Source: Halichondria panicea (taxonomy: Eukaryota > Porifera > Demospongiae > Suberitida > Halichondriidae). Taken from it: a DNA stretch of 64,000 bases. Positions 1-11,100 of this stretch are shown piece after piece. Position 1 is the stretch's first letter; every line of letters begins with the position of its first letter. A program made the translations under genes and the position numbers. The DNA lies in assembly GCF_963675165.1 (NCBI RefSeq), contig NC_087387.1, positions 2,903,501 to 2,967,500 on the forward strand, read 5' to 3'. The notes beneath the pieces were generated by a model that saw only the letters and a program-made list of their open reading frames with translations, had not been told where the DNA came from and did no database searches.

Positions 1-947
1 TAGTTTCACAGACCTGCATGAGGAAGAAGGAGTATTACCAACCAAGCAGATCACCTCTAGAATCAATGGTTCTTACACACAAGTAGCACAGAACCTGACA
101 AACACCAGCCAACAAGCCAGCCATAAAGAATTGAATTTTAAATGTAACCTTTGGGGTGGTGCCTAAAAGATCAAAAGATTATCATGCAATCAATACACAC
201 ACTAAATTGAATAATAACATTCAGCCACATAATTATAATTGAATTGCTATAACAGACAGCACACTAAAAATTGGGTAGATACATGTAACACAGCACTAAC
301 TCACAAGCCAACAAACCTAAAGAAGTATACTGAGAACAGCCATACACAAAGTACAGTACATCTCATACAAGGGTGACAAAAAATAATTATGAATCATGCA
401 ACCTTAGACATAATTATGTAGGCTCCCACAAGCAAACTTACATGCAATGGCACTCATAGGCACATATAAAGCAATTGTGATCCTACAACAAACTGGGAGT
501 TCATAAAAGATTCAACTTTGGGCACAGAAGAATTACAATGCATATCACAGGCAAACACACAAGCCAACAAGCCAACTAATAACAAATTATGACCTAATCC
601 TAGCTGGGGAGCATAACACAACCAACAAGCCTATTATGTTGAGAATAAAATGTCCTTACACAAGTAAACAGTACACTCATAAGCCCAACAAGCCTTTGCT
701 TTCCCCTGAAAAGGTCAGAACATTATTATGCAATCAACCACCATACATGTACACAGTGAGCCTAATGAGTAGTGAGCCTAATTGAGTAGTAGCCTAATTG
801 AATTGTAACCTTGGAAGCAAGCAGAAACTTCACACAAGCCTAGGCATAAGAATTAACTTTTGGCAGCACTGGTAATATGTAAATTGTTAGCACATATAAA
901 GTATCATGCCACAGGCATACACAGGGGGCACACACGGCACGGGCGGG

Positions 948-978
<31 letters not shown>

Positions 979-1140
979 GGCACGCACACACGTGGGCATC
1001 AATAGTGAATACACATGCAGCTATTAACAGAATACATTGTGGATGAGACCAACAGATAGCTAAGCATAACACCTTTACATTGCAACACTGCTGAACTGCT
1101 GAGCGTACATATATAGGCTTCTGTATTTTAAACTCGGGCT
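1..1140. repeat. AC-rich intergenic DNA with dispersed CAAGCC repeats
   Basis: No convincing gene is seen here. The stretch carries many degenerate copies of an ACAAGCCAACAAGCC-like phrase (near 101, 302, 553, 617, 676 and 832) and a CA microsatellite at about 950-978. Open frames across it are made of this low-complexity sequence (Cys/Val runs from CA repeats) and are not supported as coding. Confidence 0.5.
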
Positions 1141-1149
1141 TCAACACAC

Positions 1150-2075
1150 TGCTGGAGCAAGTATACTTTACAAGCTACGTAGGTAAGCGTATAGTATAAT
1201 CATACGCACACAAAGCTTACCTCTAAAGTAATCTCTCGCTCTGTCCTTGGCTGGTTGACTCTTCGACTGTTCAGATAGAACTACAAGGTAGCTTGAAGAG
1301 AACTGTTACTGCTACTAAGGGGTTCATCTTTCTTTGCCACACTGAAACAAATAAATTAAATATCAAACACTGTACACTACACTCTAAAAACAGGCTCTAA
1401 ACTAACTCAGCTTCTACACAAGTATACTTTACACACTCATAAGCTATCTAGGCAAGTGCATAAGCATATTAAATCAGCTCAGAGGCTTCTGAAGGCTTAT
1501 ACTAGCTACATAATGCTTGCTATATACGCACACAAAGCTTACCTCTGAAGTGATCCCTTGCTCTGGCCCTTGGCTGGTTGACTGTTTCGTTGGAAATCAG
1601 GAGATCCTGACACAGTAACTACTGTAGACTACTTTGCTAAGAAGTTGAATAAAGAAAACTGTCACTGTTTCCAAGTTATGCATCTTTCTTTGCTAGAGGC
1701 AAATGCTGAAAAAGATAAAATAATTTGAATATCAAACGTTGTAGACTACAGTCTAAAAACAGGCTCTAAACTCAGGAAGCTACTCTTCCAGTATATTTCA
1801 CACACTCAGAGGCTATCTAGGTAGGTGGACAAGCATATTACATCAGCTCAAAAGGCTTCTAAAGGCTGAACTAGGAAAATGATGATCGCTATACACACAC
1901 AGAGCTTACTTGTGAAATGATCCTTCGCTGGGGCCTTGGCTGGTATACTCCTCCGTTCAAAACTTAGAGATCCTGGCAGAGTAGCTATTCTAGACTAGTT
2001 TGCAACAAAGTTGCCTGCAGAAAACTGCTACTGCTTCTTAGCTACGCATCTTTCTTTGCTAGGGGCTGATAATGA
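1150..2075 (-). repeat. Three diverged direct copies of an exon-like segment
   Basis: Three copies of roughly 170 bp lie at about 1190-1345, 1530-1700 and 1900-2075. Read on the minus strand, each starts with a GCAAAGAAAGATG-like block, passes through CCAGCCAAGG and ends at a strong donor (GTAAGC). The copies differ by 1-2 base indels just before the donor, so no one reading frame is shared by all three. Their orientation matches the minus-strand gene that starts at 2936, so they may be duplicated 3' exons or untranslated exons of that gene, or exons of a noncoding transcript. Coding potential is not demonstrated. Confidence 0.5.
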
Positions 2076-2235
2076 AAGTAATTTAAAATTAATTAGATTT
2101 TGGTTCCGCGGTGGGCGGTACTACGTATGAAATCATAACCGCGGCTAATCGGATAATATTATACCTCTGCATGTGCTTCTTTATACGTAACAATATTATT
2201 TTGTCTATAGAAAATCTTCTCAAGCGCTTGTATAC

Positions 2236-2936
2236 CTTTGATAACATTTCCAGCTTGAACTCATCAGGAAGGCACTGGATTGGGCTAAAATTTTGCTGCT
2301 TAAACTCGGGCTTTGTAGTCAGAGATTTTGTTGAGAGGGTCTGATCTTCAAGTGATGTACATGAAAAACGTATTGTACATCAATTATTACATTTTCCCTA
2401 TCACAAGGATCTATATGACCCCCCCCCCCATTATTCCTATGTGAAAACAGGGACTGTATCAACTGTTGTACACCTTAGCAATCACGCAGAAATGGGCAAG
2501 ACACATTATTATGATACCTTTGTCAGTTGGTTGAAGACTTGAATGAAGTCGACTGCTCTCGCCCCAGGAGACAGCCTCAACAGTCGACAAAATGCTGATT
2601 TATTCCATTCAAACTCCTTCCGATTCAGGAGCACAGTAGTCTTGCATTTAAATGTGACCTGTATGACCAATAAAAACCAGGATTATATCTGTGGTGCTTA
2701 TTACTAAAATTACAACATTGTTATACATTATAGCTTACCTCAATGGCTTGATCTAGGTATTCTTTAACCTTATCACAAGTCTTTCTAGTAGAAGGAGTAC
2801 CTATTGAATATACACTTTCCAAGACTGGGCGATTTGGGAGTTTGTAGCTCTTAATCCTTGCACCATTCTTGTACACAGTGATACCACTGACTCCACCCAC
2901 GAGAAACTCAAAGTGCCACCTCTTGGTTGCAGGCAT
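2236..2936 (-). CDS. Unknown protein, first three exons of a minus-strand gene (3' end not resolved)
   Basis: Three exons join in phase 0: 2739-2936 (ATG at 2936, donor after GAG), 2518-2658 (acceptor TACAG, donor after AAG) and 2236-2340 (acceptor after TCAG, donor after AAG). Together they give about 148 residues without a stop, beginning MPATKRWHFEFLVGGVSG. I do not recognise the family. The N-terminal part looks like a small globular domain with alternating hydrophobic residues; the later part is basic. No signal peptide or membrane segment is seen. The gene continues to the left and may include the repeated segments at 1150-2075. Its start lies only 181 bp from the start of the divergent gene on the plus strand, which suggests a shared bidirectional promoter. 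The clean in-phase splicing is the main support. Confidence 0.6.
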
Positions 2937-3117
2937 TCTTCACCTATGCTGTAAACTAGGGAGCTACAGTAGCTAAGCACGTACTACTAAGTGCAGCGCA
3001 GTGCAGTGCAGTTTTAAATGCAGCTGAATAGTGCTAGTCCATCGGCGCATGCGCAATAAAGTAGCCATGCGTGAACCCGCAGGTGTGATAGTTCAGTGCG
3101 CATGATTTGTGGCTTGC
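2937..3117. promoter_or_regulatory. Putative bidirectional promoter between two divergent genes
   Basis: This short gap separates two divergent start codons. It holds a GCAGCGCAGTGCAGTGCAG repeat at about 2993-3012 and the GC-rich block GGCGCATGCGCAATAAAG near 3043. GCGCATGCGC resembles the NRF1-type palindrome found in many metazoan housekeeping promoters; that link is inference. Confidence 0.4.
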
Positions 3118-6100
3118 ATGCATGCAATGATGAATGATTCATGTCCTCTCTATGATGGCAGTTATAGCCAAGACTCTCTCCTTATTGTGTCACCAGGGAC
3201 AAGCAGTAAGCAAGACTCACAAACTAGCATCAGGGGTGCATGCACTCCTGCTAGCATAGCTAACAACAAGCAAGACTCTCTCCTCATTGTGTCTCCAGAA
3301 CTCGAAACAAGCATAGTGCAAGACTCTCTCCTCATTGTGTCTCCAGAACTAGAACTCGAAACAAGCATAGCGCAGGACTCTCTCCTTATTGTGTCTCCAG
3401 AGCTCGAAACAAGCATAGCGCAAGACTCTCTCCTCATTGTGTCTCCAGAACTCGAAACAAGCATAGCGCAAGACTCCCTCCTTTTTGTGTCACCAGAACT
3501 CGAAACAAGCATAGCGCAAGACTCCCTTCTTATTGTGTCTCCAGAGACAAGCATGACTACCAACACGCAAAACTCTCTGCTCTTATCTCCTGTTGTAGAC
3601 AGCAGCCAAGAGTTGTTTGTGTCCTCCAGCTTCACTAACTGTGATGCTGACTCCGAACTACTCGAACTCATGGATTTTGATCCCCAATTTGAAGCTCCTT
3701 TGAATTCAACACCTGTCAAGAAGCGAAGGACAGAAGATCCTTTGGAATATGAGAGTGAATCTCCTGTAAGCTCTCATCGGTTTCAATGTTGTGGAAGGGT
3801 GTGTATTGCTGCATTTACTCAGCAGGAAGTACAGAAAGTTAGAGGTATCTTTAACAAAAAGAGAAGAGCTGACCAGAAACAGTTTCTGTTTGATACCTCA
3901 TTGATATTTATTCCCTCGTCAAGCAGACAATCATCGAGCTCAAGCAAGCTTACGATGATGCTCGAAGGAAAGCATGTATGCAAGAACGCCTTCTTGAATA
4001 TTCTTGGAATTTCAAACAAGAGATTCAAAACAGTAACCGAACAATTCTCAAATGGCATTCACAAAGCCACTAGAAAACCCCACGTGAGAGCCGAGGCCTC
4101 AAAAACGTCTGAAGCCAAGACTTGGATGAGGCAATACTTTAATCTCATTGGAGATCAGATGCCTAACATCGATCGTGTACACCTTCCTCATTTCCTCACT
4201 AAGTACGATGTGTACGTCAGGATGAAGAGGGAGCTCATGGCTGGAGGAATCCCAGAAGATGCTGTTGTGAAAGTTTCTACCTTTTATCGCTTTTGGAAAG
4301 AAGATTTTTCGAAGGTGCTCATTCCCAGTGTAAGTATTCTATTATACTATTATTATATAACCATAACCATATAATTATCCAATTTACAGCAAAGCGCTTT
4401 CAGCAAGTGTGATATTTGCACTAAGTTTGACCAGGAAAGAATGAAGAGTGGATGGAGGTGTGGATTTAAGGAGGAGTATGATCAACATCTACAGATTGTT
4501 CAGTAAGTGACTCTGCAAGCCTTTACCTTGTATTCGAGTACACATTACATTTCCACGCAATTAATTCTTTGCCTTTAGTCAGACAGCAAGTAAATGTACC
4601 TAAATTACTCGTCCCATGTGCATAATTATACATCCAAAACGTAATTATGCATGGGTGCATAGGACTCACAATTATATGCATACGAATTTTATTCCATCTT
4701 GCTATTATTATTATGGTGACAGGCAAGAAAGGCGGAAGTATTATGGTCATCGGGAAAAATCTAGAACAAATCCACAACACAGTGTTACCATCATCATTGA
4801 TGGCATGGATCAGCACAAGACCAATCTTCCTCGCCTCGCAAAGATCCCAAAGTCTGTGCAGGGATTGCTTCCTCTCAGAACACACGTCACTGGAGTGCTA
4901 GTACACACCCGGGCACCTCATGGAAAGTTAGCTCACGTCTACATTGACATGCTGCAATTCCCTCATGACTGCAACGTTACGATTCATGTGCTGCTCAAAT
5001 CCTTGATTGCTCTAGATCATCTCCCACCAGTTCTCAACATCCAACTGGACAATACAGCAAAAGAAAACAAAAACAAGTTCTTCCTGGGGTTTTGCGCATT
5101 GTTGGTAGAACGAAAGATATTCACTAAGGTATCATTATAGTAATTATTACATAGCAACTGCATAGCCTCGAGACCAGCCGTTCGTTATCTGAAAGAACGC
5201 CTGGTCAAGTTCCAATGTAGCACTCGTTCTATGGTCCAGGAATTTCTTGGACCGGTAATTGCCCGCACAAGGTGTATTACCCATGAATATCATTATGATG
5301 CTATAAAACGCTGACTCAGCTAGACAAGTTGTACATTAGAACTTGACCAGGCGTTCTTTCAGATAACGAACGGCTGGTCTCGAGGCTAGCAACTGCATGC
5401 ACTGCCCTGCCCTAATGACTATAATTATAATCATTCATGCACACATTGTCAATGCATGGTTGCCCATGCATGCATATGACACTGTATACATTGTGCTATA
5501 ATAGGTGCGGGTAAACTTCCTACCTGTTGGTCATACTCATGAGGACATTGACCAGCTTTTCTCAAGGATATCTAAGCAGCTCACTCTAAAAGGAGCTGAA
5601 TCTTTACCAGGTAATAATTATGCATTCATAATTATACATGTAGTATGTAGGTATTATGCATGGTGGTCAATTATAATTATAGCTATAATTATACTTCCTA
5701 TAAATTATAAATTTATTAAGGTTGGTTTTGAATTGATTGTGACATTACATAATTATTGTTGCATGTATAATTGTACAGATCTCCAAAAGCAGATTACACA
5801 GTCAAGCACACCTACCCCAACGGTTGAGGTACTCAATACTATTTCTGATGTGAGGTCGTGGCTGGAACCTTGTATTGACGGACTAAATGGTCACTCTCTT
5901 CCACATTGCTTCAAATTCTTTTTAGAAGATGGGAAAGCTGTGATGTATTTTCGGCATTGGAGCAGTGATGCTTGGTGCAATGCTGATGTAGCAGTGAAAC
6001 TACTTCTGGCAAGTCCGCATGTAATAACGTTTTTTTGTCAGTGATCATAATAAATACCGTACAAGCACATGCATACTACATTATGTATGGCAACACACTT

Positions 6101-7510
6101 TGTGTTAGGGTGTATGCAGTTGTTATAATAATTAATAGCAGTTTTTTACAGACGCTGAAGTTCGAACCATAAGTATATTCTACAGCTCTCTAGGCCCTGA
6201 TAATACACCCATTCGATTCTTGAATTCTTTAAAAAATTAATGTGCCTATTATGTTCATAAAAATTTGGATTTTGCACTATATAGCGTAACATTTTTGAGG
6301 GTTAAATTTTCGCTGATTCGTGCATTTTACTGTAACAAAAATGGACAATGTATTTATCGACCTACACCTCTTATGGCTATAAATTAAGCTCATGCATTCG
6401 TATAGATCAAATTACACTTTTTTAACTTTACATGCAAAATGTTTACTGTGCAGGAGATTCCATGTGGCATTCCAAATAGAGTTCACCTGTCTGACAACAA
6501 GATAGACCTGCCACGTCTACACATAGATATTCCAAAGTTTTATTCTTGGATCTCTGATGATGCTCGTATTTGGTGGGAGCAATTTGATATGGACGCTGTC
6601 TACTCTGATGATGAATTTGGAATTACCCCCTGGCCCTTGCTACATCTCCAAGAAGGTGAGCAAACTCTCATTTCAATCAGAATTATATACGTAACACCAT
6701 AATATACTTTACATTACGTATATCACTTATATTCTAATAATTATTACACAGTTCGTCAACTGGCCCAACTCCCAGCCTCAGGATCAGCAGATATGAGCTG
6801 TGATGCGCCTCAGAATACCCAGCTTCAAGCTCTATTTGCTGCAGAGAATGAAGAGTGCAATGTAAGCAATAATTATACGACAGTTCAGCACACCTATTGC
6901 ACTTTCCCTAAATTTATAATAACCTAAATTTAGGTCACTTTGCATAATTCTTCAACTTAGGTATATACGTAATGTATAAGTATATACACACAATTCCCTA
7001 AATTTAGGTCAATGTGTGCATGCACACACACAAATTATACCATCCCTAAATTTAGGTCACTGAGTAGGCTTCCTAAATTTAGGTTGCTTTGTTCACATGG
7101 TATCTACCTTCAAATTCAATGTCATACAGGTGTACACTGGGGCCTACCGAAAGCAATCACGGACAGACGTTAGGGAGGTGCAGGATTTAGCAGGTCTCAA
7201 GATTGATCAGTTGCTGGCAGTCAGAAGCTGTCCAAGCAGTAACATCGAGCCATGGATTGCTCAACTTCGATCGATCTCAGATTCAGAGGTAGGAGTTGTC
7301 TGGATGGAAGGGAAGTACAACAGCAAATGGAAAGTGGCAAGAAGACAGGATCCAGAAAACAAGAGGAAGCGAATTGAGTGGGAAGATTCAGTCACGAAAT
7401 CCTCAATACTCTTGTACGATTTCCAGTTGACGTCCACCGGTCATCTACGTAAAAAGACAATAGAACATTTAAAGAGTGTATACCAAGAGCTAAAGCAAAG
7501 TAACACCTAA
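3118..7510 (+). CDS. Transposase-like (DUF7869-like) protein with N-terminal DSLLIVSP repeats, 8 exons
   Basis: Exons: 3118-4329, 4390-4502, 4723-5128, 5505-5610, 5779-6020, 6454-6655, 6752-6861 and 7130-7510. All junctions keep frame; TAA is at 7508. The in-frame ATG at 3118 is preferred over the upstream GTG. The protein is about 925 residues. Residues about 17-160 hold eight copies of a 16-residue unit, QDSLLIVSPELETSIA, with small variations. A basic KKRR stretch follows, then a large domain with IDGMDQHK, QLDNTAKENKN and VGHTHEDIDQ motifs. These resemble DUF7869-type proteins of animals and plants, which look like RNase H-fold transposase derivatives; that assignment is from memory of the family. 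The intact, multi-intron structure suggests a resident gene rather than a mobile copy. Intron 3 carries a 226-bp transposon. The end of exon 5 is ambiguous: CAT|gtaata at 6020 or a GC donor at 6012 both keep frame. Confidence 0.7.
5163..5388. mobile_element. 226-bp inverted-repeat element (TAGCCTCGAG ends), 9-bp target duplication
   Basis: The left end TAGCCTCGAGACCAGCCG is matched in inverse at the right end over about 45 bp. The element is flanked by the direct repeat GCAACTGCA (5154-5162 and 5389-5397). A 9-bp duplication is typical of Mutator-like elements. There is no coding capacity, so it is a MITE. It lies wholly inside intron 3 of the transposase-like gene. Confidence 0.9.
6905..7085. 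repeat. Cluster of CCTAAATTTAGG palindromes
   Basis: The 12-bp palindrome CCTAAATTTAGG recurs at least four times in this intron (about 6925, 6995, 7047 and 7073), most copies followed by TCA, with a half-palindrome at 6907. It is unrelated to the flanking exons. It may be a small tandem array derived from a mobile element or a repeated protein-binding site. Confidence 0.6.
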
Positions 7511-8131
7511 TGTTGTGTATATTTCATTCTGTTTATCGTGATACAAAATATATCTCTGTTAGCTTCTCCAAATCTAGTATGCTAAACAGAGTCAATAAAA
7601 ACAAGTTAACACAACCATGGAATACAACAATAACATAACAATGCAGATAAGATTTACAAATAGACAAAAAATCAAACAATTTTTGTTTCACTTAACTAAT
7701 AATACAGTGAATTCTATTCTGATCCTGCAAAAGAGAAAGGGAACTTTTAACAGTGAATGTGTTATAGTCATAGAGCTAGTGAAGTCAAGGCAGAGATTGC
7801 TTCAGGATTAAATTTTGCTGTCGTGTTGGAAGGAAGAGTGTGGGCAGATATCATGTGGGCAGATATCATGTGATCTTTAATTGACATTTGACCCAATGCA
7901 TGCATCAGGTGATCTCTAAGTGATCTGTCTAAGTCCCCTAGGTAGGGGAGCAAATTCAAGTCTAATCCCCAACTAATCCCCACTTATCCCCGGTAGGGGG
8001 GAGGTGGGTATTAGTGCATAAGTATTATCTTTGGTGCATGCATATAAGTGTAGTCCTCTGGAGCCGCCCCCACATCACAGGCAAATTAATTAAGGTCAAA
8101 ATAGTCATGCCCACTTTTGAACAATATTCAT
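7511..8131. other. Intergenic, no gene seen
   Basis: This lies between the stop of the transposase-like gene and the 5' edge of the sulfatase duplication. An AATAAA signal near 7592 could end the upstream transcript. A direct repeat GTGGGCAGATATCATGTG occurs at about 7839-7872. Nothing coding is supported. Confidence 0.4.
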
Positions 8132-8179
8132 AGCTTCAGTCACTCCCACTGAAAGCAACAAACAAGAAAGACTTGAAGA

Positions 8180-11100
8180 ATGTGTGCTTTTGTGTGGATG
8201 TGCAGGCTCACCTGCTTGATCCTGTTAATGGACTATGCATCAAAGGCTGTGGCCAAGCCTAATATCATTCTGCTCTTTGCAGATGATGTAAGTTACCAAA
8301 TTTAGGGGGGGTACTCACTATTATTTTTTAACTTTTAACTTAACCTGTACTGTACGAATGGCAAACAATTTTTTTAGCGCAGTGGTTTGTACCAAATTTT
8401 AGTAGCTACCCTGTTAATTGAAGTGTACCATGATGTATGCATAGAACCTTATAACTGCAACCTGTGTCAAGAGAAGCCCTGAGAGGAGGGTATATTGTTA
8501 CTGTAATAGAGTGAAAATACTGACACTTGGACACCTACGATTATTGTACAGGCATGCAACACCCAGATATTGCAGAATTTCATCACACAACTCAAATGGG
8601 ATGTAGTGTAATGATGTCTTGTTGCTATTTGTATAATAAATGTCTCTACTCAACTCATCCTTGGTGCTAGATCTAGAGGTCAGAAGAATGCTTCTGGAAA
8701 AATCCAATTTGGGAGCCTAGGGCCTTAGGTTACTATTCCTACATAATCTATAGTGAGCCAATTCAGGAGTTGACAATTTCCCAGAGTGTGTTTTCTTTGC
8801 CCTTCATATACACCTGTAGCTCAAACATTCGAGCTGATTTGCATATAGAGCGATGCATCCCCTTTATTTGAGTTGTGAGAAAGAAAGTTTGTAGATCGCA
8901 GTATCCGAAATAGACTGTACAATAACCGTATGTGTCCAAGCACATGCAGAGTGATGACTGTTTAATTTACATAGCTTGGCTATGGTGATTTGACAATGTA
9001 TGGCCATCCAACCTCAACTAATCCCAACTTGGAGAAAATGGCTTCTGAAGGCCTACTCTTCACTCAGTTCTACTCGGCTAGTCCAGTGTGCAGTCCATCG
9101 CGAGCTGCTCTGCTCACAGGACGATACCAGACTCGCAGTGGAGTGTATCCTGGAGTGTTTAGCAGTAATAGCGTTGGAGGTGTGTAGCATGCAAACAGTC
9201 GTATTACCAGTGTGAAGTGTTATAACTACATGTAATCCCATGCTAAGGTATTATAATATTATTGCATAGCGTGTATATATGGCGAATCTATGAGGGTCGT
9301 TAATTTTTAAATCGCCAATTAGGTCAATTAGCTTCTACAAATACTCAAAACCAGACACTTCTTTAAAATTATACAAATCACTAATACAACCACATCTAGA
9401 ATATGCCTCTGCCGTTTGGAGTCCCTACCTGGCCAAGGACATTAAGTCACTAGAGGACATGCCCTAAAAGTGGGCCTAAAGAAATGGGATGCGAAACTAC
9501 AAGACACTGTTGACCATGTGCAACCTGAATACTCTAGCTGATCGCCGGAACATAATCAGATTATGCCTACATTTTAAGATAAACTTAGTGGACATATCGC
9601 ATCCCAATCTTCCGTTTAGCGTCATAGATCAGTTAAGACACTTGACAACTTTCGGTCCCGCCTGCGATGTCTAACACTTTCAAGTCTTCGTTCTTCCCGG
9701 AAACTCTATCAGCTTGAAATCAATTAAGTTTTGACACAGATGGTCTATCACTTGTGTGTTTTAAACTATTAATTGAGAAGGTTACCTAAATGTAGTACAT
9801 GCATGTATAGTACACATGTTTTGTTTTGTCTGTCCATAATCATAGAGTTAATTATACAGTACATATTACACTACACTATTCATGCAAGTGCGTGACTAGT
9901 GGCAAATATCAGGCAAAAAAACTGACATTTGCCACAATAGTCAGGTAATTTGCGTGAAATGAAATCACACATTATTTTTTACAGTGTAGAACGTACATGT
10001 AATACAATTGTAGGACTTCCTTTGAATGAGACTACGATAGCTGAGGGCCTAAAGGCTGAAGGCTACAGCACCAGTATCATCGGCAAGTGGCACCTGGGAG
10101 TGGGCAAGGACAATGAGTATCTCCCAACAAGGCAGGGCTTCGACTCGTATCTGGTACTTTTATCTGTATGGTATTGTATTGTTTTAATCCTGTTTTACAG
10201 GGAATACCATATTCTCATGGCATGTGCCCGTACTTGATATGCTTCTATCCCAATGCGCCTTGCTTTGATAAGGGCCGAACAGGTAAGTTGTATGCATTAG
10301 TACATGTACGGTATTATTGTGGCATTCACATGCTGATTTTATAGGAAAGGCTCCCTGCCCTCTGTTTCAAAATGAGAAAATAGTCCAGCAACCAGCAGAC
10401 TTTCTTCAACTGACAGAAAATTATGTCAAGGGAGCAGAGTCGTTCATCAAAACCAATGCCAGTATGTTAGCTTTACAATGCAACATCATGCAGCACACAG
10501 CTCTAGCTGGCCCTATTATGGCATTATATGTAATTATACAGACAAGAAGGCGCCATTCTTTCTATATATGGCCTTCCAGCACACCCATCATCCGCAGTTT
10601 GCCGGCAAGACTTTCACCAACTCCAGTGTCCGAGGCAAGTTTGGAGATTCTCTCAATGAAATGGACTGGGCTGTGGGACAAATATTCCAATTTATTGAAG
10701 ACGCTGGGGTAAAAGATAACACGTTTGTCTTCTTTACTTCTGATAACGGGTGAGCAGTTGTTAAGCTATTAAGAGAGGCTGTACCTCCGTCTATAATAAT
10801 CTGTCATGATAATAGATTAGTATGTTACATGTAGCTCCCAGAGTTTAGAGGTGTCTGCTATTCAGGGTTGCAAGTATACTAGTAAAAGCAGAAGATACAA
10901 GGCATATATCTGATAACAGAGGGGTCCGTTATCCTTTTACTCCCCAGTAATGTAAATAAATGTTACCATCCTTGCAGACCCATTCCTCTCCTCCCCCACT
11001 GCACACACCACCAGTATTATTGTAGACAGAAACCTTTTGCTGCTATAATTATAAGCACTATAGAGGTATAAATAGCACATCTTGATCGCCCTGACAAGGT

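Noticed and set aside
887-1147. 86-codon minus-strand frame rich in Cys and Val
   Set aside because: Made of a CA microsatellite; no homology or splice support.
2111-2344. 77-codon plus-strand frame
   Set aside because: Antisense to exon 3 (2236-2340) of the minus-strand gene, which has matching splice sites and phase.
3162-3719. 185-codon open frame on the minus strand with regular Ser-rich repeats
   Set aside because: It is the antisense of the tandem repeat in the transposase-like gene; the plus strand has the splice-consistent long frame.
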